7,580 bases of DNA, taken from JAVBNN01 sp031551525. GTDB taxonomy: Bacteria; Bacillota; Negativicutes; Acidaminococcales; JAISLQ01. A model generated the notes under the pieces. It was not told the DNA's origin. It saw nothing but the letters and a program-made list of their open reading frames with translations, and did no database searches. Position 1 is the first letter of the stretch. Each line of letters begins with the position of its first letter. The translations under genes were made by a program, and so were the position numbers. The stretch lies in the NCBI GenBank assembly GCA_031551525.1, contig JAVBNN010000050.1, positions 1-7,580 on the forward strand, read 5' to 3'. This document shows positions 1 through 6,028 of this stretch, piece by piece.

Positions 1-574
1 GATAGTTGCCGCGGAGCAACTGGGCGCAGACCGGGTAGTATTTCACGCAGGGGGGCAGGGCAAGGAAGAGAGAAAAGACGCTTTTGCCCAAGTGAAAAAA
101 GCATTTGTCTTTATACTGGACAAACTGGCTCAAATGGGGCATGATAAAATAAAACTGCTGCCGGAAACCATGGGTAAAAAAGGCCAGATCGGTACACTCG
201 AAGAAGTGACGGAACTATGCCTTTTGAGCGCGCTGACCGCTCCGGCGGTGGACTTTGGCCATCTGCACGCGGTGAGTGGCGGCGGATATACGCAAAAACA
301 GGAATATATAAAAGCCTTTGACTATATCGGCGACAAACTGGGCGCTGAAGTATTAGAAAGTCTGCACGTACACTTTAGCCGGATAGAATTTACCAAAGCC
401 GGGGAAAAGCGGCACTGGACATTTGCCGACCCGTACGGTCCGCCATATGAGCCTTTTATAGAAGCTGTTATTGAACGGGGGCTGTCTCCGCGGGTGATTT
501 CCGAGTCGGCCGGCACGCAGGACGCGGACGCGCTTTTAATGAAAATATATTACGATAAGCACAATCGCAAATGA
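1..574 (+). CDS. Endonuclease IV-like TIM-barrel AP endonuclease, 3' part only
   Basis: The reading frame is open from base 2, so the gene begins upstream of the window; 190 codons are visible. The GTG at 92 is internal, because conserved sequence precedes it, including a VVFHAGG strand end. The fold resembles the AP endonuclease family 2 (Nfo) TIM barrel, whose members cut the backbone 5' of abasic sites using three zinc ions. Visible ligand candidates, numbered from the first visible codon, are His15 (VFHAGG), Glu55 (LLPETMG), Asp84 and His87 (VDFGH), His122 or His124 (LHVHF), His138 (GEKRHW) and Glu168 (ISESAGT). E. coli Nfo has an Asp-x-His pair where this protein has GEKRH, so the third metal site looks altered. 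Nuclease activity on abasic DNA is inferred from the family; a divergent sugar-isomerase-like barrel is the alternative. It sits 12 bases upstream of the next gene with no terminator between. Confidence 0.8.
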   Translation, partial: IVAAEQLGADRVVFHAGGQGKEERKDAFAQVKKAFVFILDKLAQMGHDKIKLLPETMGKKGQIGTLEEVTELCLLSALTAPAVDFGHLHAVSGGGYTQKQEYIKAFDYIGDKLGAEVLESLHVHFSRIEFTKAGEKRHWTFADPYGPPYEPFIEAVIERGLSPRVISESAGTQDADALLMKIYYDKHNRK

Positions 575-586
575 GGGGGAAAAACC

Positions 587-940
587 ATGAATGTTTATGA
601 TAACGCCAACGACCTTGCCAAAGCTATAAAAGACAGCCACGAATATAAAAAACTGCTGTCCGCTAAAAAAGACCTGTCCGGCGATGCCGACGCAGGTAAA
701 ATGGTAAAGGATTTTCTCGGCAAGCAGGCGGAACTGCAGTTGGAGGCCATGAGCGGCAAGCAGCCAGACCAGGCTAAAACAGAACAACTGCAAAAACTCT
801 ATGAACTCTTAAGCATGAATAGCAAGGCGCGTGAATACATACAGTGCTACATGCGTTTCCAGATGATGATGGAAGATATTTCCAAAACCATAAGTGAGGC
901 GGTAAAAGACGTGGTGGGCGGCTTGGGCGATGAAAACTAA
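587..940 (+). CDS. YlbF/YmcA (DUF964, Com_YlbF) family protein, YheA-like
   Basis: This is a 117-residue, mostly helical, soluble protein with no signal peptide or membrane segment. The pattern NVYDNANDLAKAIKDS, then a short charged turn (about residues 28-38), a long KxxLGKQAELQ helix and a C-terminal helix around FQMMMEDISKTI, matches the YlbF/YmcA/YheA family. The length equals that of B. subtilis YheA rather than the longer YlbF and YmcA. In B. subtilis YlbF and YmcA form a complex with YaaT that affects RNase Y-dependent mRNA maturation, competence and biofilm formation. There is only one cysteine (Cys87), so the C-terminal cysteines linked to the iron-sulfur cluster of that complex are absent; its role may therefore differ. 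The start has a strong GAGGGGG ribosome binding site at 573-579. The 3' end overlaps murB by 11 bases, suggesting translational coupling. Confidence 0.85.
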   Translation: MNVYDNANDLAKAIKDSHEYKKLLSAKKDLSGDADAGKMVKDFLGKQAELQLEAMSGKQPDQAKTEQLQKLYELLSMNSKAREYIQCYMRFQMMMEDISKTISEAVKDVVGGLGDEN

Positions 941-1838
941 ATTCCTGTCCGCTCTGCGCGAGAAACTGCCGCAGGCAGAGTATGTCCTGGATGAGCCGAT
1001 GAGCGCCCATACCTCGTTTAAAGTAGGCGGCCCGGCCGATATAATGCTGCTGCCGGGCAGTGAAGAAGAAGTGGCAGGGATGGTCTGTCTCGCCAAAGAG
1101 TGCGGTCTGCCGTTTATCGTGCTGGGAAAAGGATCCAACCTTTTGGTCAGGGACAGGGGCATCCGCGGACTGGTGCTGAAAATAGGCGACAAGATGGCCA
1201 GTATAGTACTTGGCGGCACTACTGTAACTTGCGGTGCTGGAGCCACTTTGGCCGAGGCCGCCGGGGCTGCGGCCGGAGCAGGATTGACGGGGCTTGAGTT
1301 TGCCTCCGGCATACCGGGCAGCGTGGGGGGCGGAGTATGCATGAATGCCGGAGCGTATGACGGTGAAATGAAAGATGTACTGCTTTTGGCAGAGGCACTT
1401 ACGCTTGACGGAGAAATAATCACCCTGCCGCGGGACGAGATGCAAATGAGCTACCGGCACAGCTTATTTTCCCAGGGAGGGCATGTAGTCTTAAAGGGCT
1501 CTTTTCAACTCCGGCCCGGCAAAGAAAAAGACATCCGTGAAAAAATGGCAGACCTCAACCAACGCCGCAGGCTCAAGCAGCCGCTCGATATGCCGAGCGC
1601 GGGCAGCACCTTTAAGCGTCCGGCCAATGGCTATGCCAGCTGCCTGATCGACGAGGCGGGACTAAAAGGTTTCTCGGTCGGCGGCGCGCAGGTATCGGAA
1701 AAACACGCGGGTTTTATTGTGAATAAAGGCGGCGCTACTGCCTCTGACATATTACGCCTGATCGAAGAAGTACAAAAACGAGTGCAAGCCGCATCCGGCA
1801 TAGAACTCAAACCGGAAGTCAAAATAGTGGGTGAATAA
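930..1838 (+). CDS. murB: UDP-N-acetylenolpyruvoylglucosamine reductase (UDP-N-acetylmuramate dehydrogenase)
   Basis: MurB is a cytoplasmic FAD enzyme that reduces the enolpyruvyl group of UDP-GlcNAc-enolpyruvate with NADPH, giving UDP-MurNAc, the second committed step of peptidoglycan synthesis. The 302-residue length fits the family. FAD-binding motifs are HTSFKVGGPAD (27-37), GKGSNLLV (66-73) and SGIPGSVGGGVCMNAGAY (126-143). Catalytic candidates are Arg176 (SYRHSLF), the proton donor Ser226 (SAGSTFKRP) and Glu296 (LKPEVKIVG). The shape is that of type II MurB, as in S. aureus and B. subtilis, without the extra tyrosine loop of the E. coli type. The ATG at 930 lies inside the last codons of the YlbF-family gene; a weak G-rich stretch precedes it, so translation probably depends on the upstream gene. 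No terminator follows, and the next gene begins 32 bases on. Confidence 0.97.
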   Translation: MKTKFLSALREKLPQAEYVLDEPMSAHTSFKVGGPADIMLLPGSEEEVAGMVCLAKECGLPFIVLGKGSNLLVRDRGIRGLVLKIGDKMASIVLGGTTVTCGAGATLAEAAGAAAGAGLTGLEFASGIPGSVGGGVCMNAGAYDGEMKDVLLLAEALTLDGEIITLPRDEMQMSYRHSLFSQGGHVVLKGSFQLRPGKEKDIREKMADLNQRRRLKQPLDMPSAGSTFKRPANGYASCLIDEAGLKGFSVGGAQVSEKHAGFIVNKGGATASDILRLIEEVQKRVQAASGIELKPEVKIVGE

Positions 1839-1870
1839 AATCCAGAGCAGATAAGGATGGTGAAAACATC

Positions 1871-3478
1871 GTGAAACTTACTTTTCTTGGCGCAAGTCAA
1901 ATGGTCACAGGTTCGTGTTTTTTGCTGGAGACTAAAAATAGCAAAGTTTTGGTCGACTGCGGTATGTTCCAAGGCTCCCGTGTAGTTTCGCTCCTCAACC
2001 GGCGTCCCTTTGCTTTCAATCCGGCAGATATAGACGCAGTGCTTTTGACCCACGCACACATAGACCACTGCGGACTGATCCCCAAACTGATAGCTGAAGG
2101 GTATAAGGGCAAGGTATACGCCACCAAAGTTACCGCCGAGCTGTGTAGCATCCTTTTGCCGGACAGCGCTCATATTCAGGAAGTAGACGCGGAAAACGCC
2201 ACCCGCAAAAGAAAGCGCAGCGGTCGCCCGCCTACTGAGGCACTCTACACCGTCGACCAGGCCTACGAGGCGCTCGGGCATTTCAGTCCATGCAATTACG
2301 GAGAAGAATTTGCCGCCGCCGGTGACGTCAAGGTGAAAATGCAACGGGCAGGCCATATTATGGGCTCTGCGCTCGTCGAAGTATATGTCGAAGAAGAAGG
2401 CCTGACCACAAAACTCTTGTTTAGCGGCGATGTAGGGCAGCCGGGGCAACCGATCGTAAGGGATCCGGATGTCATAGATGCGGCGGATTATATCGTGATC
2501 GAGTCCACCTACGGCGATGAAGACCACGAACAAGGCGACCCGGTCGCCGAACTCGAGCGGGTGGTCAATGAAACTGTAGAACGCGGCGGCAATATCATCA
2601 TTCCGGCTTTTGCGGTGGGCCGCACCCAACTGCTCCTTTACTATTTGCAGGAGTTGCTGCACGAAAAACGCATCCCTCCCATCCCGATCGTCATTGACAG
2701 CCCGTTGGCTACCAAGGCGACCGATATCGTTTTGCGCAACCCACAGGAATATGACGAAGAAGCAACCGAAATATATAAAAAACAGAACAATAAACTGATG
2801 GACATACCGCAGCTACGGTTTACCCAGAGCGTCGATGAGTCACGCGCCCTCAACGAAGACACGGGACCGAAGATAATAATCTCCGCCAGCGGCATGGCGG
2901 ACGCCGGTCGCGTACTGCACCACCTGAAACACAATCTGTGGCGTCCGGAGTGCAGTGTACTGTTTGTCGGCTTCCAGGCCCAGGGCACCTTGGGGCGCAA
3001 TCTTTTAGAAGGCGCATCGAGAGTAAGGATAATGGGCGAAGAGATACGCGTGGCCGCTAAAATATACAACATGTCAAGCCTCTCTGCGCACGCAGACCGC
3101 ACACAGATCGTCGACTGGCTGAAAGGCATGAAAACGAGGCCCAAAGGCTTTTTCATCGTACACGGAGAAATAGACGCGGCGCGCGCTTTTTCCAGTGAAC
3201 TTAACCGGGCGATGGGCGCCAACACCTATGTTCCGGCCTACGGCGACAGCGCGGTGATCGATGCCGAAGGCTGGCACATAAAAGAATCCGAACTGGTCAC
3301 CGGCGAACCGGCTATCCAGGAACTGCGCGAGTACCTTGCCAATATCGAAAAACGCTATATCGAATACAAACTGCGTATGGAACATGTGCTCACCACTAGC
3401 CCGACCAAGCTTAACGATCTTAAGCGGCGAGTAGACCGCATAGTGAAATTTATCGACAATATCTTTTCCGACCTGTAA
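1871..3478 (+). CDS. Beta-CASP metallo-beta-lactamase-fold hydrolase, probable ribonuclease (CPSF73/TTHA0252-like)
   Basis: This 535-residue protein has the full MBL plus beta-CASP plus RMMBL layout of the COG1236 family of RNA-processing nucleases. Zinc-site residues are THAHIDH (60-66), His162 in GHIMGSA and Asp187 in FSGDVG. Beta-CASP motif A is Glu211 in ESTYGD, motif B His407 in LSAHAD and motif C His431 in VHGE. The beta-CASP domain runs from about 215 to 390 (IIIPAFAVGRTQ, IDSPLATKATD, IIISASGMADAGR). These motifs group it with CPSF73-like enzymes rather than RNase J. About 65 charged, helix-prone residues follow the RMMBL region and are not needed for the catalytic fold. The GTG start is chosen because the first beta strand (KLTFLGASQ) begins there, with GGTGA at 1859-1863 as ribosome binding site; the next Met (residue 11) would remove that strand. 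Endo- versus exonuclease mode and the RNA targets cannot be read from the sequence. Confidence 0.93.
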   Translation: MKLTFLGASQMVTGSCFLLETKNSKVLVDCGMFQGSRVVSLLNRRPFAFNPADIDAVLLTHAHIDHCGLIPKLIAEGYKGKVYATKVTAELCSILLPDSAHIQEVDAENATRKRKRSGRPPTEALYTVDQAYEALGHFSPCNYGEEFAAAGDVKVKMQRAGHIMGSALVEVYVEEEGLTTKLLFSGDVGQPGQPIVRDPDVIDAADYIVIESTYGDEDHEQGDPVAELERVVNETVERGGNIIIPAFAVGRTQLLLYYLQELLHEKRIPPIPIVIDSPLATKATDIVLRNPQEYDEEATEIYKKQNNKLMDIPQLRFTQSVDESRALNEDTGPKIIISASGMADAGRVLHHLKHNLWRPECSVLFVGFQAQGTLGRNLLEGASRVRIMGEEIRVAAKIYNMSSLSAHADRTQIVDWLKGMKTRPKGFFIVHGEIDAARAFSSELNRAMGANTYVPAYGDSAVIDAEGWHIKESELVTGEPAIQELREYLANIEKRYIEYKLRMEHVLTTSPTKLNDLKRRVDRIVKFIDNIFSDL

Positions 3479-3483
3479 AAATA

Positions 3484-3513
3484 TTGACAATTAAGCCAAT
3501 AACGAAGTATAAT
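3484..3513 (+). promoter_or_regulatory. Sigma-A type promoter ahead of typA
   Basis: A perfect -35 hexamer TTGACA (3484-3489) and a perfect -10 hexamer TATAAT (3508-3513) are separated by 18 bases. The predicted start of transcription is near 3520. It begins only 5 bases after the stop codon of the beta-CASP gene, so typA can be transcribed apart from the upstream operon. It is the strongest promoter match in the window. Confidence 0.85.
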
Positions 3514-3531
3514 ATATCGTCACTAGTCATT

Positions 3532-3559
3532 AAAAAGGATGCCTTGGCATCCTTTTTTT
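3532..3559 (+). terminator. Intrinsic terminator inside the typA leader
   Basis: The left arm AAAAAGGATGC (3532-3542) pairs perfectly with GCATCCTTTTT (3547-3557) around a CTTG tetraloop, and a run of seven T ends at 3559. It lies 53 bases past the stop of the beta-CASP gene, so it can end that operon. It also lies about 12 to 40 bases past the predicted typA transcription start, so transcripts from the typA promoter must cross it. Because both arms carry A/T runs, it would also form on the other strand. Confidence 0.85.
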
Positions 3560-3604
3560 GAGCCGTGGCTCTGTTATGGCCTTAAAGCATGAGGGGGAAA
3601 ATGC

Positions 3605-5407
3605 ATGAAAAAAAATCTCAGGAATATAGCGATAATCGCGCATGTAGACCACGGCAAGACCACACTGGTGGACGCGCTGCTCAAGCAGAGCGGGGTATTT
3701 CGCGCCAACGAGCAGGTGGCGGACTGTGTTATGGACTCCAATGACCTCGAACGGGAGCGCGGCATCACTATACTCTCGAAAAATACCGCCGTGCAATACG
3801 GCGACATAAAGATAAACATACTCGATACACCGGGCCATGCCGATTTTGGCGGCGAAGTGGAGCGCGTGCTCAACATGGTGGACGGCGTGCTGCTGTTGGT
3901 GGACGCTTTTGAAGGCCCCATGCCGCAGACCAAGTATGTGCTAAGGAACGCTCTTGAGAGAAAACTCAAACCTATCGTGGTTATAAACAAGATCGACCGG
4001 CCAGACCAGCGGGTACACGAAGTGCTCGACGAAGTGCTCGATTTGTTTATTGAGCTCGACGCCAATGACGAACAACTGGATTTTCCGGTAGTATATACCT
4101 CCGCCAGGAACGGCATTGCCAAACTGTCCATGAAGGATGAGAGCCAAGATATTTCAGCACTGTTCGAAGTCATTGTAAAACACATCCCCGCTCCCGAGTG
4201 CCTGGCTGACCAACCTTTGCAGATGCTGGCAAATACGCTTGACTACGACGATTATGTCGGGCGCATTGTCGTTGGGCGCATCATGCGCGGCCGCATTAAA
4301 AACGGGCAAAATGTCGCGATCATCGGCGACGGCGGCGAACGCAAGGCGAAAATAGGCCGCCTGTACGAATATCAAGGGCTCAAAAGAGTGGAAATAGAAG
4401 AAGCCAGCTGCGGCGATATAGTAGCGCTCATCGGGCTGAGCGACATCAGCATCGGTGAAACCATTGCCGACCCGGACGCACCGGAAGCTTTGCCTGGCAT
4501 AAAGATAGACGAACCCACACTTTCCATGGTGTTTAGCGTCAATAACGGACCGTTCGCCGGAAAAGAAGGCACCTATGTGACCAGCCGCCATTTGCGCGAC
4601 CGACTGTTTCGAGAGATCGAGACCAACGTCAGCATGCGGGTGGAAGAGACTGACAGCACTGACTCGTTTAGCGTTTCCGGGCGCGGCGAATTGCACCTTT
4701 CCATACTTATCGAAACTATGCGTCGTGAAGGATTTGAGCTGCAGGTAGGCAAGCCCAAAGTAATATTCAAGACAGTGAACGGTGAGCAATATGAACCGCT
4801 CGAGAAACTGACTGTTGATGTGCCGAAAGACTTTATGGGCACTGTTATGGAAGCGCTCGGCCTGCGCCGGGCCGAACTGGTCAATATGACCGAACTTTCC
4901 GGCTACCTCAGGATGGAATTTATCGTTCCTGCGCGCGGGCTGATCGGTTTTCGCAACGAATTTTTGACCAATACCAAGGGTAACGGCATCATGCATCATA
5001 TTTTTGATGGCTATGCACCGTATAAAGGCGACATCCCCGGCCGCACGCGCGGCGCCTTGGTGGCTTTTGAAGCGGGGGAAACTACCGGTTACGGTATCTA
5101 CGGGCTACAGGATCGCGGAGTTATGTTTATTGTTCCGGGCGAGCCGGTCTACGAAGGTATGGTAGTTGGCGAAAACAGCAGGGAGCTTGACATGGATATA
5201 AACCCCTGCAAGAAAAAACATGTTACCAACATGCGTTCCTCCAGCTCAGACGACGCCCTGCGCCTTGTGCCTCCGAGGCAGTTTTCCCTCGAACAGGCGC
5301 TTGAATACATAAACGACGACGAGACGGTCGAGGTGACGCCAAAGAGCATCAGGATCAGGAAAAAGATACTTGACCGGGTGCAAAGGGCGCGCCAGCGCAA
5401 TAAATAA
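3605..5407 (+). CDS. typA: Ribosome-associated translational GTPase TypA/BipA
   Basis: TypA (BipA) is a GTPase related to EF-G and LepA that binds the 70S ribosome and assists large-subunit assembly and growth in the cold or under stress. The 600-residue length fits. GTPase motifs are AHVDHGKTT (12-20), ERGITI (51-56), DTPGHAD with catalytic His78 (74-80), NKID (128-131) and SAR (166-168). A beta-barrel domain II follows from about 200, then EF-G-like domains with GRGELHLSILIE, and the TypA-specific C-terminal domain with RGLIGFRNEF, TTGYGIYGLQDRG and HVTNMRSSSSDDALRL. The ATG at 3605 has GAGGGGG (3591-3597) at 7 bases spacing; the out-of-frame ATG at 3601 is too close to it. A 4-bp GCAT/ATGC pairing (3587-3590 with 3601-3604) could put this site in a loop, but that is weak. 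The gene is transcribed from its own promoter; I see no terminator behind it, so read-through into sepF is possible. Confidence 0.98.
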   Translation: MKKNLRNIAIIAHVDHGKTTLVDALLKQSGVFRANEQVADCVMDSNDLERERGITILSKNTAVQYGDIKINILDTPGHADFGGEVERVLNMVDGVLLLVDAFEGPMPQTKYVLRNALERKLKPIVVINKIDRPDQRVHEVLDEVLDLFIELDANDEQLDFPVVYTSARNGIAKLSMKDESQDISALFEVIVKHIPAPECLADQPLQMLANTLDYDDYVGRIVVGRIMRGRIKNGQNVAIIGDGGERKAKIGRLYEYQGLKRVEIEEASCGDIVALIGLSDISIGETIADPDAPEALPGIKIDEPTLSMVFSVNNGPFAGKEGTYVTSRHLRDRLFREIETNVSMRVEETDSTDSFSVSGRGELHLSILIETMRREGFELQVGKPKVIFKTVNGEQYEPLEKLTVDVPKDFMGTVMEALGLRRAELVNMTELSGYLRMEFIVPARGLIGFRNEFLTNTKGNGIMHHIFDGYAPYKGDIPGRTRGALVAFEAGETTGYGIYGLQDRGVMFIVPGEPVYEGMVVGENSRELDMDINPCKKKHVTNMRSSSSDDALRLVPPRQFSLEQALEYINDDETVEVTPKSIRIRKKILDRVQRARQRNK

Positions 5408-5416
5408 AAAAATAAT

Positions 5417-5446
5417 TATACACAAAGCAGGAATATGTGATATAAT
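5417..5446 (+). promoter_or_regulatory. Extended -10 promoter ahead of sepF
   Basis: TGATATAAT at 5438-5446 is a perfect TATAAT hexamer with the upstream TG of an extended -10 element. The -35 is poor: TATACA (5417-5422) at 18 bases is the best match, with four of six bases. The extended -10 can compensate for this. The predicted transcription start is near 5453, which leaves a leader of about 60 bases. Confidence 0.65.
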
Positions 5447-5454
5447 ACAGAATA

Positions 5455-5487
5455 ATACCTAATTAGAGACATGGTAAAATTGGGTAT
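5455..5487 (+). repeat. Inverted repeat at the 5' end of the sepF leader
   Basis: ATACCTAATT (5455-5464) and AATTGGGTAT (5478-5487) can pair over 10 positions with a single U-G wobble, leaving a 13-base loop. It begins within a few bases of the predicted transcription start. There is no T run behind it, so it is not a terminator. It could be a 5' stabilising hairpin or a protein-binding site; the sequence does not decide between them. Confidence 0.55.
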
Positions 5488-5500
5488 AGTCTTAAAAATA

Positions 5501-5508
5501 AAAGGTGG
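5501..5508 (+). promoter_or_regulatory. Ribosome binding site of sepF, bearing on the start choice
   Basis: AAAGGTGG is the only Shine-Dalgarno-like stretch ahead of sepF. It stands 3 bases from the ATG at 5512 and 9 bases from the in-frame ATG at 5518. The second spacing is closer to the usual range, so translation may start at 5518 (MAQGIIKKF) and not at 5512 (MEMAQG). Confidence 0.6.
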
Positions 5509-5511
5509 TGC

Positions 5512-5898
5512 ATGGAGATGGCGCAAGGCATAATCAAAAAATTCGGCAGCGCGCTGGGCTGGGAAGATGAAAACAGCACAGGAGACGAAGGTGGCGAACG
5601 CAGCGGCCCGGTATTGCTGACCCGTCCCCAGTTTAAACTGGCTCTTTTCACTCCACGCGAATTCAGCGACCTAAAAGATATAGCAGATGCTCTTTTGAAC
5701 AAATCCGGCGTGGTTATCTCCTTTGAGAAAGTAGACACGAACCTGCGCCGCCGTATCATAGACTATATGAACGGTGCGGGCTACGCGGTCGGAGCGCATG
5801 TAGAAAAGATAACCGAGCAAAGCGTTATTTATACTCCGGAAAACGCGGTCATCGAAAACGAACGACCGGTTACTGTACGGAATAAAAAATGGTTTTAA
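5512..5898 (+). CDS. sepF: Cell division protein SepF
   Basis: SepF is a membrane-associated partner of FtsZ that bundles and anchors FtsZ filaments and shapes the septum; in many Gram-positive lineages it overlaps in role with FtsA. The first 16 or so residues (AQGIIKKFGSALGW) fit the N-terminal amphipathic membrane-binding helix. An acidic, glycine-rich linker follows (about 18-34), then the SepF core from about 41 to 113: LALFTPREFSDLKDIADALL, VVISFEKVD, RRRIIDYMNGAGYAVGAHVEKI and IYTPENAVI. The YAVGAHVEKI turn corresponds to the conserved dimer and ring-forming region. A short basic tail ends in NKKWF. At 128 residues (126 if started at 5518) it is slightly shorter than B. subtilis SepF, mainly in the linker. 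It has its own promoter and terminator and lies apart from the ylm genes that commonly surround sepF. Confidence 0.92.
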   Translation: MEMAQGIIKKFGSALGWEDENSTGDEGGERSGPVLLTRPQFKLALFTPREFSDLKDIADALLNKSGVVISFEKVDTNLRRRIIDYMNGAGYAVGAHVEKITEQSVIYTPENAVIENERPVTVRNKKWF

Positions 5899-5922
5899 GT
5901 TAAATAGCATAGCACTTTTTCT

Positions 5923-5955
5923 AAAAAAGCCATCGTAAGACGGCTTTTTTATTTT
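5923..5955 (+). terminator. Intrinsic terminator of sepF
   Basis: AAAAAAGCCATC (5923-5934) pairs with GACGGCTTTTTT (5939-5950) with one A-C mismatch. The loop is GTAA, a GNRA-type tetraloop closed by C-G, and the T-rich tail continues to 5955. It starts 24 bases after the sepF stop codon and separates sepF from dnaE. Confidence 0.9.
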
Positions 5956-5964
5956 GCATTTGCA
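5953..5964 (+). repeat. Tandem TTTGCA repeat between sepF terminator and dnaE promoter
   Basis: TTTGCA occurs twice in direct succession, followed at once by TTTTG, which runs into the proposed -35 of the dnaE promoter. It overlaps the T tail of the terminator. Two short copies could be chance in A/T-rich DNA; an operator role is only possible. Confidence 0.3.
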
Positions 5965-5966
5965 TT

Positions 5967-5995
5967 TTGTTTATCTTGCCGGTCTGTAATATAAT
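5967..5995 (+). promoter_or_regulatory. Probable dnaE promoter
   Basis: A perfect TATAAT (5990-5995) lies 17 bases downstream of TTGTTT (5967-5972), which shares the TTG of the consensus -35. The predicted start is near 6002, giving a leader of about 27 bases, just enough for the ribosome binding site. Its place directly after a strong terminator supports its use. Confidence 0.6.
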
Positions 5996-6028
5996 AATTG
6001 TAAAAGAAACCGTTTTTAGGAGAACATT

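Noticed and set aside
774..1460. Overlapping minus-strand frames (up to 228 codons) opposite the YlbF-family gene and murB
   Set aside because: Both oppose conserved murB codons, and the low-complexity Ser/Pro/Ala content is typical of an antisense shadow.
1857..1874. Five-codon ATG-to-TGA mini-frame whose stop overlaps the GTG start of the beta-CASP gene
   Set aside because: It has no good ribosome binding site of its own; such mini-frames arise easily by chance. The GGTGA within it serves better as the ribosome binding site for the GTG.
1631..2662. Long minus-strand open frame (343 codons) opposite the murB end and the beta-CASP gene
   Set aside because: It lies opposite strongly conserved coding sequence, has no recognisable motif or ribosome binding site, and its composition is that of a codon shadow.
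3561..3570. Short palindrome AGCCGTGGCT after the typA leader terminator
   Set aside because: Four-base arms with a two-base centre are too short to claim as a hairpin or operator.
3587..3604. GCAT/ATGC pairing that would put the typA Shine-Dalgarno in a hairpin loop (RNA thermometer idea)
   Set aside because: Only four base pairs with a 10-base loop, and the ribosome binding site stays unpaired, so it would not block translation.
4154..4999. Minus-strand open frame (281 codons) opposite typA
   Set aside because: It is a shadow of the typA reading frame; it shows no family resemblance and no start signal.
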